Of a stretch of 64,000 nt of DNA, positions 16,278 through 25,271 are shown piece after piece. Under the pieces are notes generated by a model. The model saw nothing but the letters and a program-made list of their open reading frames with translations, ran no database searches and had not been told where the DNA came from. Position 1 is the first letter of the stretch. The number at the start of each line of letters is the position of its first letter. The DNA comes from Leuconostoc suionicum (lineage in GTDB: Bacteria > Bacillota > Bacilli > Lactobacillales > Lactobacillaceae). The stretch covers positions 266,501-330,500 of the forward strand of contig NZ_CP015247.1 in assembly GCF_001891125.1 (NCBI RefSeq). Reading direction: 5' to 3'. Position numbers and translations under genes: made by a program.

Positions 16278-18266
16278 ATGTCATTTTTAGAATTAAAAGA
16301 TATTCATAAATCCTATTTTTTAGGAAAAGATGAATTTCCAGTTTTGAAGGGGATCAACTTATCATTTGATAAAGGTGAATTTGTTTCCATTTTAGGTGAA
16401 TCAGGTGGTGGAAAATCCACTCTAATGAATATCATTGGCGGTCTTGACAGGAATTTTTCAGGTGATGTGCTTGTTAATGGAAATCGTTTGGACCATAAGC
16501 AAGAAAAGAAGTTAGATGTATATCGTCGTGAAACAATTGGCTATATCTTCCAAAGCTTCAATTTGATTAATTATCAAACAAACTTGGAAAACGTTGAGAC
16601 TAGTTTAAATATGACTACTTTGTCAGCGGCACAGCGGAAGCAACGTGCAACTGAATTATTGGATAAAGTTGGCCTAAGTGAGCATATTCATAAATATCCT
16701 TCACAACTTTCAGGTGGTCAAAAGCAACGTGTGGCCATTGCTCGAGCGTTGGCAGCTGATCCAGATGTTATGATTGCCGACGAACCAACAGGTGCCTTAG
16801 ATTCTGTTAACACTGCTGAAGTACTTGAATTACTTGAACAAATTGCCCAAGAAGGTAAGTTAGTTATTGTCGTGACACATTCACAAGCCGTGGCTGAGTA
16901 TGGCACACGTATTTTACACATGGCAGACGGCAAAATTGATGAAGAGAAGAATTTAAAAGATAAATTTGAGGCGCCAGCAACGACTGACCGCTTAACTTCA
17001 AAGCCTTTATCAGCCTCGTCTGTCTGGGATATGGCATTTGATCATTTGAAGTATAAAAAACTACAGAATTTTTTGATCATACTTGGCTCTGCAATTGGCG
17101 TTTTCTCGGTAATTCTATTTCTTGGTTTAGGCAATGGGATTAAAGGATATATTAATGATCAAGTTAGCTCATTAGCTAATCCAAACTATCCAACAGTGGT
17201 TAGAAATACTTTAAGCGATAAAGATGCAACGAGCACGGAACGCGTACAGGCCACAGCACAGGCTGCCGCTACGGACTATTCATCTACTGTTTTTTCTGAC
17301 AGTGTAATTAAAAAAATTGGTAATGTTAAAAACGTTTCTAAAACTTATCAAGGATATCAATTTGGCGGTGCTGTCTTTAAATATGGCAATACACAGTCTC
17401 AATCGGGAACTCAAGTTCAAACGTGGTCCCCTGTATACGCTAATAAGATAATTAAAGCAGGACATAAGCCATCTGGAGACAATGAAATTGTCATTGATAA
17501 AACATTTGCACAAAAAGCGAATAAAAATTGGAAATCTTTGATTGGTAAGAATATTTCATACACTTATGTTGCCTATAACAAAAATAACCAAGCGGTGCCT
17601 GTAACGTCAACGATGAAAATTGTTGGAATAACAGATGGCGGTCAAGCTGGTACTGTTTATGCGACAACATTCTCGGGTATGAAAAAAGACTTAGCTAATG
17701 TTAGTGCCGTAACAGAGGCTAATTATTTGACTTTGAAAATTAATGAAACAAATAATGTAAAGTCAGCAGTTAGTGCGGTAAATAAAATTAAAGATAATGG
17801 TCAACAAGCGGCTGTAGCGGTCTCAGTGGGTAGTGTATTGGACACAATAAATACAATTACTAGTCTGGCTTCTTATGTTTTGGCAGCCATTGCTGGAATT
17901 TCGCTAGTAGTGTCAGCAATTATGATCATTGTGACAACTTATATGTCTGTTTCAGAACGTACTAAGGAGATTGGTGTCTTACGTGCATTAGGTGCTCGTG
18001 CTAAAGATATCCGTGGATTGTTTACAAACGAGGCATTATTGATGGGAATCATATCTGCAGTGTTTGGTATTGCAACAGCTTATATTGCACAGTTTGTAAT
18101 GAATTCGGCCTTATATGGATTGATTAAATTTAATATTGTACAGGTTTCACTAGGCAATGTTATTTTTGCGGTAATTATTTCACTCATCATTGCTTTGGTA
18201 GCATCATTTGTTCCTTCACGTCGTGCAGCTAATTTGAATACGATTGATGCTTTAGCGGCCGACTAG
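16278..18266 (+). CDS. MacB-like ABC exporter, ATPase fused to FtsX-type permease
   Basis: A 662-residue half-transporter. The ATPase domain (about 1-230) has Walker A GESGGGKST, signature [15 protein letters not shown] and Walker B VMIADEP. Then come one membrane helix (about 265-285), a large extracellular domain and three C-terminal helices with the FtsX core (SERTKEIGVLRALGA). This is the MacB-type mechanotransmission design, used for export of peptides, antibiotics or signals. ATG 16278 follows GAGGGAG; the longer frame would start with a TTG lacking a good site. No partner genes adjoin it, so the substrate is unknown. Confidence 0.85.
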   Translation: MSFLELKDIHKSYFLGKDEFPVLKGINLSFDKGEFVSILGESGGGKSTLMNIIGGLDRNFSGDVLVNGNRLDHKQEKKLDVYRRETIGYIFQSFNLINYQTNLENVETSLNMTTLSAAQRKQRATELLDKVGLSEHIHKYPSQLSGGQKQRVAIARALAADPDVMIADEPTGALDSVNTAEVLELLEQIAQEGKLVIVVTHSQAVAEYGTRILHMADGKIDEEKNLKDKFEAPATTDRLTSKPLSASSVWDMAFDHLKYKKLQNFLIILGSAIGVFSVILFLGLGNGIKGYINDQVSSLANPNYPTVVRNTLSDKDATSTERVQATAQAAATDYSSTVFSDSVIKKIGNVKNVSKTYQGYQFGGAVFKYGNTQSQSGTQVQTWSPVYANKIIKAGHKPSGDNEIVIDKTFAQKANKNWKSLIGKNISYTYVAYNKNNQAVPVTSTMKIVGITDGGQAGTVYATTFSGMKKDLANVSAVTEANYLTLKINETNNVKSAVSAVNKIKDNGQQAAVAVSVGSVLDTINTITSLASYVLAAIAGISLVVSAIMIIVTTYMSVSERTKEIGVLRALGARAKDIRGLFTNEALLMGIISAVFGIATAYIAQFVMNSALYGLIKFNIVQVSLGNVIFAVIISLIIALVASFVPSRRAANLNTIDALAAD

Positions 18267-18272
18267 TTACTG

Positions 18273-18304
18273 AAAAAATCCACAGGTTCACCGTGGATTT
18301 TTTT
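18273..18304 (+). terminator. ABC exporter terminator
   Basis: AAAAAATCCAC and GTGGATTTTTTT pair around a 9-base loop just after the stop. Confidence 0.85.
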
Positions 18305-18406
18305 ATGAATCCAACAGATAAAATTTATCTTAAACATTTGAATTCGCACCCTCATAGGTTTTAATGGTATAATGTAAAATCAGGATATTTCTTGGGGTAC
18401 AAAACA

Positions 18407-19567
18407 ATGGATAATAACATGAGCCGAATGACTCGTCAAAATCAAGCACCGATGCCAAATCATAAGCAACCACGAAAGCCAAAAAAGCGCCACAAGAAGT
18501 GGCGTTGGATTGTCTCAATAATCGTTCTTTTAATGATAGTTGGTGGTATTGTGGCATCAATGGTATTGAGCAATATCAAAAAATCAGTTGACACGATGCA
18601 TCGTAGTGCAAATATAACAAAAGCTCGCGATGTCAATCAAGTCTTAAAAGATGGAAAACCCTTTTCAATCTTAATATTAGGAACGGACACTGGTGCGCTG
18701 GCACGTGATCGTACAGGACTTACGGATTCAATGATGTTAATTACTGTTAATCCACAAGCCAAAACGACCACTATGGTTTCAATTCCTCGTGATATTATGG
18801 TTTCAATTATTGGTAGAGAAGATACTTTCCCACAAAAGTTAAATGCAGCATTTCCAATTGCAGGCGTTGGCGCTACCATGTCTACCCTACAAAATTATTT
18901 GAATGTGCCAATTGATTTCTATGCCTTGGTCAATATGGGCGGACTTGAAAAAGTTATTGATCAAGTGGGCGGTGTGAAAGTTACTTCACCATTAACTTTT
19001 ACTTATCAACCTGAAAATGATAAAAAAGCGGTTTACAAATTCTATAAAAATCAAGAAAAATATGAATATGCCGCTGATGGTAAGAACTTTAAGACTTACA
19101 CCACTATGGATGGCTATGCTGCTTTGTCCTTTTCACGGATGCGTTATGATGATCCGGAAGGCGATTATGGACGCCAAAAGCGCCAACGGTTAGTATTAAA
19201 AGCCTTATTGAAAAAGTCAGCGAGCGCTAAGACATTATTGAATGCTAAGTTTATGAAGTCAATTTCAAAAAATGCTGAAACAGATTTAACTTATAATAAT
19301 ATGACAAAAATTGCTTTGTCATATATGGCAGCTACTAAAAACCAAAAGTCAGATCATTTACAAGGCGTTGGTGACATGTATAATGGTGTGAGTTACCAAA
19401 TGGTGAAAGCATCAGAAAAGCAACGTGTCACAAATCTATTACGTAAATCACTAAACTTGGGTAGTAAAACAACAGGCACACAGTTTGGTAGTTCGGTACC
19501 CGCACTATCTTATGGCGTTGCTGAATATAACTTAAATGTTATTGGTGAGACATTAGACGCGCAATAA
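18407..19567 (+). CDS. LytR-CpsA-Psr (LCP) family cell wall ligase
   Basis: A 386-residue LCP protein, a membrane-anchored enzyme that transfers undecaprenyl-linked glycopolymers such as teichoic acids to peptidoglycan. A basic N-terminus (KQPRKPKKRHKKWR) precedes one membrane helix (about 36-57). The LCP domain begins LILGTDTGA and includes DRTGLTDSMMLI and SIPRDIMV, with the conserved arginines that hold the pyrophosphate. ATG 18407 has TTGGGG upstream. It is monocistronic. Confidence 0.9.
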   Translation: MDNNMSRMTRQNQAPMPNHKQPRKPKKRHKKWRWIVSIIVLLMIVGGIVASMVLSNIKKSVDTMHRSANITKARDVNQVLKDGKPFSILILGTDTGALARDRTGLTDSMMLITVNPQAKTTTMVSIPRDIMVSIIGREDTFPQKLNAAFPIAGVGATMSTLQNYLNVPIDFYALVNMGGLEKVIDQVGGVKVTSPLTFTYQPENDKKAVYKFYKNQEKYEYAADGKNFKTYTTMDGYAALSFSRMRYDDPEGDYGRQKRQRLVLKALLKKSASAKTLLNAKFMKSISKNAETDLTYNNMTKIALSYMAATKNQKSDHLQGVGDMYNGVSYQMVKASEKQRVTNLLRKSLNLGSKTTGTQFGSSVPALSYGVAEYNLNVIGETLDAQ

Positions 19568-19607
19568 AAAATACTTCCCTCATACTTGTTTGAGGGAAGT
19601 ATTTTTT
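19566..19607. terminator. bidirectional terminator between convergent genes
   Basis: AAAAAATACTTCCCTCA and TGAGGGAAGTATTTTTT pair perfectly. It serves both the LCP gene and the minus-strand DUF454 gene whose stop it overlaps. Confidence 0.9.
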
Positions 19608-20016
19608 ATTTGAATGATTCACGTGTTTTTGCTTTTGTAAAGGGGATTCCTTTGCGCCAAAGAAAGCCACGATAATAGCTTTCCATTGATATAATTTGTG
19701 TTAACGAGGTGAGTGGTAGTACCCATTTTAGCCAAACCATATCTGTCTTGAAAAAAGGGATAGACATCATGGCAGCAGTCACTAAATAAATTAAACAACG
19801 TCCCTTTAGTGATAGTTGCCGATTAAAAACAGCTTCGTCAACGTACTTTTGGTAATATTTATTGTTGTGTAGCCAACTATCTAGTTTTTTAGATGATTTA
19901 GACCACAAAATTGCGGTTAGGACATAAAATCCTGTTGTTGGCAAGCCGGGAATCCATATTGCAATGGTACCAATAGCAAAACTGAGCGCCCCAAGGGCAA
20001 TTAATAGTATTTTCAT
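19606..20016 (-). CDS. DUF454 (YbaN-like) inner-membrane protein
   Basis: A 136-residue protein of the DUF454 family. Features are the N-terminal helix followed by IWIPGLPTTGFYVLTAILWSKSS, the family signature, then LDSWLHNNKYYQKYV and two further helices. The function of this family is unknown. It is transcribed divergently from ppx with a 59-base gap that must hold both promoters. Confidence 0.85.
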   Translation of the reverse strand: MKILLIALGALSFAIGTIAIWIPGLPTTGFYVLTAILWSKSSKKLDSWLHNNKYYQKYVDEAVFNRQLSLKGRCLIYLVTAAMMSIPFFKTDMVWLKWVLPLTSLTQIISMESYYRGFLWRKGIPFTKAKTRESFK

Positions 20017-20075
20017 ATATATAGTGTACCATCACATGGTACAATTAAACTAATAAAATTGATTAGGATGTCTAT

Positions 20076-20999
20076 ATGAGCTATTTAGCAATCGTTGATC
20101 TTGGTAGTAATTCTGCCAGAATGGTAGTCGAAGAGCTGCATGATGATGGTACTCATACCGAGTTAATCCGCGAAAAAAGAGACACGCGTATTGCTCAAAA
20201 TATGGGAGAAGAACTACTACTAAGAGAAACACCAATTTTGCGTACTATTGAGGCGCTAAAATATTTTCAATCTAAATATATCAATTTCCATCCGAAAGTC
20301 CGTGCGATTACAACGGCAGCAGTTCGCATGGCTAAAAATCAAACTGAATTTTTAAATCGTGTTGCACGAGAAACGGGGATTCAGTTTCAAGTTTTGACGG
20401 GTGACCAAGAAGCATATTATGATTATTTGGGTGTGGTCTCAACGTTAAATGTTACCGAGGGTGTGATTCTAGATACTGGTGGTGCTTCCGTTGAATTAAT
20501 CGCTGTGGATAATCGACGTAGTAAGGAGGCTGTAAGCTTATCTTTTGGCGCAGTTACTTTATCAGAACAATATCACCTAGCTAATAATATCATGCCGGAA
20601 AATCTGGCTTCCGCAAATGATTATATATTAAGTCAGTATAACACGCTACAGTGGTTGGAAATGCAATACCAAAAACCAGTTATTTTATTAGGTGGGGCAA
20701 ATCGTTCGCTGGCACGTATGGCACGTACACGACTGGGTGAAGCCGAAGTAAGTATGATTCATGGATTTGAGATGCCAGTCGACCTAGTTGAGCAGATTTT
20801 TGAAGAAATCCGCCAGATGACACGAAAAGAACGTGAGAAAATTGCCGGATTAGAAACATCTCGAGCTGACATTATCGTCAGCGGCTTACTACCATTATTG
20901 AATCTTATGAGAAAAATTAATTCACCTAAAGTTATATTTTCAGAAAGCGGGGTTCGCGAAGGTCTAATTGCTGAGACTTTAGCACAGCAGGATGAGTAA
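20076..20999 (+). CDS. ppx: Ppx/GppA-family phosphatase
   Basis: A 307-residue exopolyphosphatase/guanosine pentaphosphatase-type enzyme of the sugar-kinase/actin fold. Visible are the phosphate-1 loop VDLGSNSARM, AITTAAVRMAKN, GDQEAYYDYLG and the phosphate-2 loop LDTGGASVEL. It is the short two-domain form without the C-terminal HD extension, so exopolyphosphatase activity is likelier than pppGpp hydrolysis. It overlaps mvaA by 8 bases, so the two are co-translated. Confidence 0.85.
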   Translation: MSYLAIVDLGSNSARMVVEELHDDGTHTELIREKRDTRIAQNMGEELLLRETPILRTIEALKYFQSKYINFHPKVRAITTAAVRMAKNQTEFLNRVARETGIQFQVLTGDQEAYYDYLGVVSTLNVTEGVILDTGGASVELIAVDNRRSKEAVSLSFGAVTLSEQYHLANNIMPENLASANDYILSQYNTLQWLEMQYQKPVILLGGANRSLARMARTRLGEAEVSMIHGFEMPVDLVEQIFEEIRQMTRKEREKIAGLETSRADIIVSGLLPLLNLMRKINSPKVIFSESGVREGLIAETLAQQDE

Positions 21000-22197
21000 A
21001 AAATTTTATGAACTAACACCCGATGAGCGTTTACTCGCATTAAATTTAAAAGAAGATATCCGATTATCATTGTCAAGTCGTCAAAGCCCAGTCAACGCTC
21101 AGATGGTTGAGAATTACATTAGTGATTTTCGTATGCCAATGGGCGTTGTTCATGACATTTTGATTGATGAACAACATTTTAGTGTGCCGATGGCTATTGA
21201 AGAACCAAGTGTGGTTGCAGCAGCTAATAATGGTGCAAAAATGTTATCTAATGGAGTTCATGTCATCATGGCGGATACTGCTATGATCGGCCAAATGCTG
21301 CTGATTGGTGCTGCTGGTGTGGATGAATTCATTGACTTACATCGCGATGAGATTTTTGCTAAGGCAAAGCAAGCCAAACCATCGATTTATAAACGAGGTG
21401 GTGGTTTGCGTGATGTTCGAGTAAGAAATATCTCGAAAACGGAAACGAGTGTTGACTTTATTATCGACACAAAAGACGCAATGGGTGCTAATATTGTTAA
21501 TACAATTTTAGAAGCAGAATTACCATTGTTTGAAAAGTTCGTACCTTTAGGTGTGATTTTATCTAACTATGCGACTAATCAATTGGTCACAGTGACTGGT
21601 GATGTCGATTTTGAGCGCATAGGTGGGCGTGAAGTAGCTCAGAAAATAGTCGCATTAAACCATTTTTCCAAAAACGATCCTTACCGTGCAACTACGGAGA
21701 ATAAAGGTCTTTTTAATGGTATAAGTGCTGTGGTTTTGGCGACGGGTAATGATTGGCGAGCTGTAGAAGCTAGTGGTCATGCCTATGCAAGTCGTGATGG
21801 TCAATACCGTGGTTTAGTAACTTGGACAATTTTAAACGGTAAACTTCATGGTGAACTGACGTTGCCTATATCTGTTGGCACGGTTGGTGGTGCGATTTCG
21901 GCTATGCCAGATGCTAAGCAGGCCTTGTCAATCATAGGTGATGTGAATGCAGACACACTTCGTGGTGTAATTTTATCTGTTGGGCTGGCGCAAAATTTAG
22001 CAGCCTTAAAATCAATTGCTTCAGGTGGCATTCAACGGGGACACATGCGAATGCAGTATCGCGCGTTAGCGATGCAAGTAGGCGCAAAAACTGATGAAAT
22101 TACCGCAATAGTATCACGGTTAATATCCCTCAGTTATGTGGATGCAAGTGTTGCCAAAAAAATATTAATGGAGATAAGAAATGAACCCAAAAATTAA
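20992..22197 (+). CDS. mvaA: class II hydroxymethylglutaryl-CoA reductase
   Basis: A 401-residue class II HMG-CoA reductase, the step producing mevalonate for isoprenoid synthesis in lactic acid bacteria. Catalytic residues are in place: Glu in MAIEEPSVVAA, Lys in TENKGLFNG, Asp in ATGNDWRAVEA and His in GIQRGHMRMQ. The coenzyme-binding stretch DAMGANIVNTILE is also clear. It is translationally coupled to ppx upstream and overlaps the next gene by 17 bases. Confidence 0.93.
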   Translation: MSKKFYELTPDERLLALNLKEDIRLSLSSRQSPVNAQMVENYISDFRMPMGVVHDILIDEQHFSVPMAIEEPSVVAAANNGAKMLSNGVHVIMADTAMIGQMLLIGAAGVDEFIDLHRDEIFAKAKQAKPSIYKRGGGLRDVRVRNISKTETSVDFIIDTKDAMGANIVNTILEAELPLFEKFVPLGVILSNYATNQLVTVTGDVDFERIGGREVAQKIVALNHFSKNDPYRATTENKGLFNGISAVVLATGNDWRAVEASGHAYASRDGQYRGLVTWTILNGKLHGELTLPISVGTVGGAISAMPDAKQALSIIGDVNADTLRGVILSVGLAQNLAALKSIASGGIQRGHMRMQYRALAMQVGAKTDEITAIVSRLISLSYVDASVAKKILMEIRNEPKN

Positions 22198-23131
22198 AGA
22201 TTTATTGGATAACGTTAATGGTGTCTATCCAGGAACTGTGATGACACGTGTTAATGGAGAAGAGACTGGGGAATTACATATCGACCAAGTTTCACAAGAA
22301 ATTTTAGGACAACGTTTGCTAATAGAAATTGCTAATAAAACTGAGAGCGATTTCTTGCTTGGTAATGAGTTATTAAAAATGCTATTAACATTAAATGGTA
22401 TTGCCCCACAAGTGTTTTTTGCGCTAACATTCAATGATGAAAAATTAGACGATCAGCTGATACAAATTGCAACGCGCATGCATCGTACAGTTGTTCATGC
22501 AATCACCTATCGTGAACTAGCTAAACAAGGCATTACAACTTCAGCGACGGCAAAGGCTTATTTTTCTGGGCTTCACGCTGAGTTAACGCCTGAAAATGGT
22601 GAAGTGGATGATGAAAGTTTATGGCGCTTACTCATGATCTTGGATGCATTAGTATTTGCTGATACGATTTCTGACAGCAGTTTTGTTGACGAGTTGCAAC
22701 AAAAATATCCGCTAGCATACACGGCTGCGAGTTCGCTTATTAAACCTGTAATGGCAGCTGATCTAAAGCAAGCACGCAATATTCGCCATCAAATGGTTTC
22801 TTTGTTTGAAGGCATTGACGAAGTATTGACAAAATGGGGTAAACCTACTGTCAACGCTAAAGAATATGTCACATTAACAAGTGTTTTGTCAAAACGCCAA
22901 TTGGATTTACCAGTTAATCAAGTGTTTACAATTTATCATTCGGAAATGACCGATTTTCAGACGCAGAAGACAGCTTACGTTGGTCTAAGTAAAAATGATA
23001 ACCAAAATAGTTTTGTAGTATCACCGCCGGATAATGAAGCTGACAAACCAACATTTTTCAAAGAACTGTATGCGCTGAAAGTGTCGGAACTATTTCAAAA
23101 GTTAGCGTTACCTTACATCGAAAGAGACTAA
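22181..23131 (+). CDS. conserved protein of unknown function, IpaB/EvcA-annotated type
   Basis: A 316-residue soluble, acidic, mainly helical protein. From memory it resembles lactobacillus proteins labelled IpaB/EvcA family, a name that implies no known function; the recalled pattern is the VNGVYPGT opening and the helix ELLKMLLTLNGIAPQVFF. I recall relatives having a HELLH-like motif where this one has NELLK, which would remove a potential zinc site, but this needs an alignment. It overlaps mvaA by 17 bases, so its function may be tied to that operon. Confidence 0.55.
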   Translation: MNPKIKDLLDNVNGVYPGTVMTRVNGEETGELHIDQVSQEILGQRLLIEIANKTESDFLLGNELLKMLLTLNGIAPQVFFALTFNDEKLDDQLIQIATRMHRTVVHAITYRELAKQGITTSATAKAYFSGLHAELTPENGEVDDESLWRLLMILDALVFADTISDSSFVDELQQKYPLAYTAASSLIKPVMAADLKQARNIRHQMVSLFEGIDEVLTKWGKPTVNAKEYVTLTSVLSKRQLDLPVNQVFTIYHSEMTDFQTQKTAYVGLSKNDNQNSFVVSPPDNEADKPTFFKELYALKVSELFQKLALPYIERD

Positions 23132-23172
23132 ATTAATTACTATTAGTTAACATTCATAAAGAAAGGATATTC

Positions 23173-23877
23173 ATGTTAGTCACAGCAGAAATTCAAAAGC
23201 GCTTTGACGACGCCAAAAATATTGTATTCATGACCGGAGCGGGTGTTTCAACTTTATCAGGAATACCAGATTATCGTTCCAAAGGTGGTATTTATAATGG
23301 CATCAATTTGCAACCTGAATACCTATTGAGTGCAACAGCTTTTCATAATGAGCCCGAAAAACAGTATCAATTCATGATTGATAATATGTATTTTCCCGAG
23401 GCCGTTCCAAATGTTATTCACAAAAAAATGGCAGCTTTAACACGACAAGGTAAGGCCAAAATTATCACGCAAAATGTTGATGATTTGCATGTCAAAGCGG
23501 CATCTGATCCAGAAAAATTGATCCGTTTTCATGGCTCATTGTATGATGTGTATGCGCCTGTTGATGGCAAGAAATCTCCCTATCAGGATTACTTGCATGC
23601 AATGAGGCGTGCAGACAATGCCTTATTGCGTCCGCGAATTACATTTTACGAAGAAATGCCTTTTGATGTTGAAAAATCAGCCTTATGGGTACGAAATGCT
23701 GATTTAATTGTTATTGTGGGCACTAGCTTTAAAGTTTATCCTTTTGCTGGGTTATTGCAGTATGCTAGTCCGGCAGTTCCGGTGATGTCAATTAACTTTG
23801 AGCATATTGCTACGCCATTTGATGTGGATCAGATTGTTGGGGATGCAGGCGAATTCTTTTCAGAGTTAAAAGTTTAA
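23173..23877 (+). CDS. SIR2-family NAD-dependent deacylase without zinc cysteines
   Basis: A 234-residue sirtuin. NAD-binding and catalytic motifs are intact: TGAGVSTLSGIPDYR, TQNVDDLH, catalytic His120 in RFHGSLYD, and VGTSFKVYPF. The usual four zinc-binding cysteines between the catalytic histidine and RPRITFYEE are absent; the protein contains no cysteine at all. The small domain must therefore fold without zinc. It may deacylate protein lysines or act on other acyl or ADP-ribosyl substrates. It follows the mvaA operon by 41 bases with a good AAAGGA site and is probably cotranscribed. Confidence 0.85.
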   Translation: MLVTAEIQKRFDDAKNIVFMTGAGVSTLSGIPDYRSKGGIYNGINLQPEYLLSATAFHNEPEKQYQFMIDNMYFPEAVPNVIHKKMAALTRQGKAKIITQNVDDLHVKAASDPEKLIRFHGSLYDVYAPVDGKKSPYQDYLHAMRRADNALLRPRITFYEEMPFDVEKSALWVRNADLIVIVGTSFKVYPFAGLLQYASPAVPVMSINFEHIATPFDVDQIVGDAGEFFSELKV

Positions 23878-23894
23878 ATAAAAATGAATACCTA

Positions 23895-23926
23895 AAAAGT
23901 AGCAGATTAACCTGCTACTTTTTTAA
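23895..23926 (+). terminator. terminator of the ppx-mvaA-sir2 unit
   Basis: AAAAAGTAGCAG and CTGCTACTTTTTT form the hairpin, 17 bases after the sirtuin stop. Confidence 0.9.
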
Positions 23927-23978
23927 ATATATGAATTATTTTTCAGATAAAGTGTTAAAATAGAATCGAGGTGAAGAT

Positions 23979-24896
23979 ATGAGGAAACCAATTGAGCAGT
24001 TGAAAATGAAACAAAGGCCCTATTTAATAGGTATTTCTTTAAATATGATTTTTGTTTTATCTGAGTTAGTATTTGCTAAATTAGCACATTCGACTTCACT
24101 ATTTGCTGATGCTTTCCATAACTTAAGTGATGTACTAGCATTAATGATTGCTTGGCTTGCAGTTGTTGTATTTGGTCTGCAGGCTACTAAAAGGCACACT
24201 TATGGTTGGCATAATATGTCCATTTTAGCTAGTGTATTTAATACAATTTTGTTAATATTTGCGGTGATAACGATTTTCTACGAGAGTGTTCGTAATTTGA
24301 TTTTGCCAGAAAACACAGTTACTACAGGCTGGTTAGTGATGGTTGTTGCAGCGGTTGGTATCGTGATTAACTTTACCACTGCTATGCTTTTTAAAGCATC
24401 AGGTGTTCCTGATGAACATGGTCATCACCATGAACAAGATTTGAATGCTAAAACAGCTTACATTCATCTTTTAGCTGATGCTGGTGTGTCGGTTGGCGTG
24501 ATTATTGCTGGACTTTTAATCCAAGTTACTGGTTGGCACGTCATTGATCCTATCGTATCAATGATTATCGGTGTTATTATTGCTGTGACTTCATGGCCAG
24601 TTATGAAATCAACATTTAACCTAGCATTAAATGGGGTACCTGATAATGTGAATGAGTCTGACTTTTTGCGATACTTATCAACACATGAGGGTGTGGAAAA
24701 ACTTCACGACTTACACATTTGGCCCCTTTCTACGACTGAAGCTGCAATGACTGTTCATCTGTCTGTTAAAAAGAATGTAGATGAACAAGGATTATTAGCG
24801 GATATCTCTAGTGACCTACGAGAAAAATATGATATTAGCCATGTCACAATTCAAATTGAAACAAACGAATTTGATCAATCTTGTAATGTCATTTGA
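23979..24896 (+). CDS. cation diffusion facilitator (CzcD-type zinc exporter)
   Basis: A 305-residue CDF transporter that exchanges Zn2+ (or Co2+, Cd2+) for protons. Six membrane helices are predicted. The metal-binding HxxxD pairs are visible in ADAFHNLSD (helix 2) and HLLADAG (helix 5). A His-rich loop (DEHGHHHEQD) lies between helices 4 and 5, and a cytoplasmic C-terminal domain contains LHDLHIWPLS. The start follows GAGGTGAAG. A CzrA-like sensor lies 2.3 kb downstream but is not adjacent. Confidence 0.9.
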   Translation: MRKPIEQLKMKQRPYLIGISLNMIFVLSELVFAKLAHSTSLFADAFHNLSDVLALMIAWLAVVVFGLQATKRHTYGWHNMSILASVFNTILLIFAVITIFYESVRNLILPENTVTTGWLVMVVAAVGIVINFTTAMLFKASGVPDEHGHHHEQDLNAKTAYIHLLADAGVSVGVIIAGLLIQVTGWHVIDPIVSMIIGVIIAVTSWPVMKSTFNLALNGVPDNVNESDFLRYLSTHEGVEKLHDLHIWPLSTTEAAMTVHLSVKKNVDEQGLLADISSDLREKYDISHVTIQIETNEFDQSCNVI

Positions 24897-25031
24897 TGTA
24901 AAGATAAAATTGTGTCACGTAACTAATTTGTAATATTTTAATAAAATATCATTCTTCCCCTTTAATACAATGTTTTTCTATCATAATGTCGATAATACAT
25001 AACTTTATTTTTTGTAAGTAAAAAATTTTTG
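24897..25031. other. intergenic, no gene seen
   Basis: The stretch between the CDF gene and the mntH promoter is AT-rich. No clear terminator hairpin or supported open frame was found. Confidence 0.4.
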
Positions 25032-25060
25032 TTGACGAATTTAGAATTGGGTGTTATTAT
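25032..25060 (+). promoter_or_regulatory. mntH promoter
   Basis: TTGACG (25032-25037), 17 bases, TATTAT (25055-25060). The predicted start near 25067 leaves about 200 nt of leader before mntH. Confidence 0.75.
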
Positions 25061-25066
25061 AAAGTA

Positions 25067-25271
25067 TGTATTAGAGCGATTATAGCCGAGTTAGGTAATT
25101 TTCATAAGCTTTCAACAGCCAAGTTGAATGAAATTCTTTATGAAATTTATTTAGCACTTGATGTTTTATTTTGGTGTTTATCAATTGTCAAAAAGTGAAT
25201 ATTTCACGATATTTCAGTCAAGTCGAAATTCGTTTATTTAGTTCTGAGGAGAAATCTAAAGGAGAGATAGA
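25067..25271 (+). promoter_or_regulatory. long structured 5' leader of mntH
   Basis: The leader has a two-part stem, CATAA...TTATG enclosing TTCAAC-AGCCAA-GTTGAA (25101-25144), and a second hairpin GTGAA-TAT-TTCAC near 25196. The conserved GGGGAG and GCTTGGGG-type elements of the manganese yybP-ykoY riboswitch are not seen, and no M-box was convincing. No terminator precedes the gene. It could be an unclassified regulatory leader or a site of mRNA-level control. Confidence 0.4.

Noticed and set aside
25067-25271. yybP-ykoY manganese riboswitch or M-box in the mntH leader
   Set aside because: The conserved core sequences are not present by eye; only generic hairpins are.
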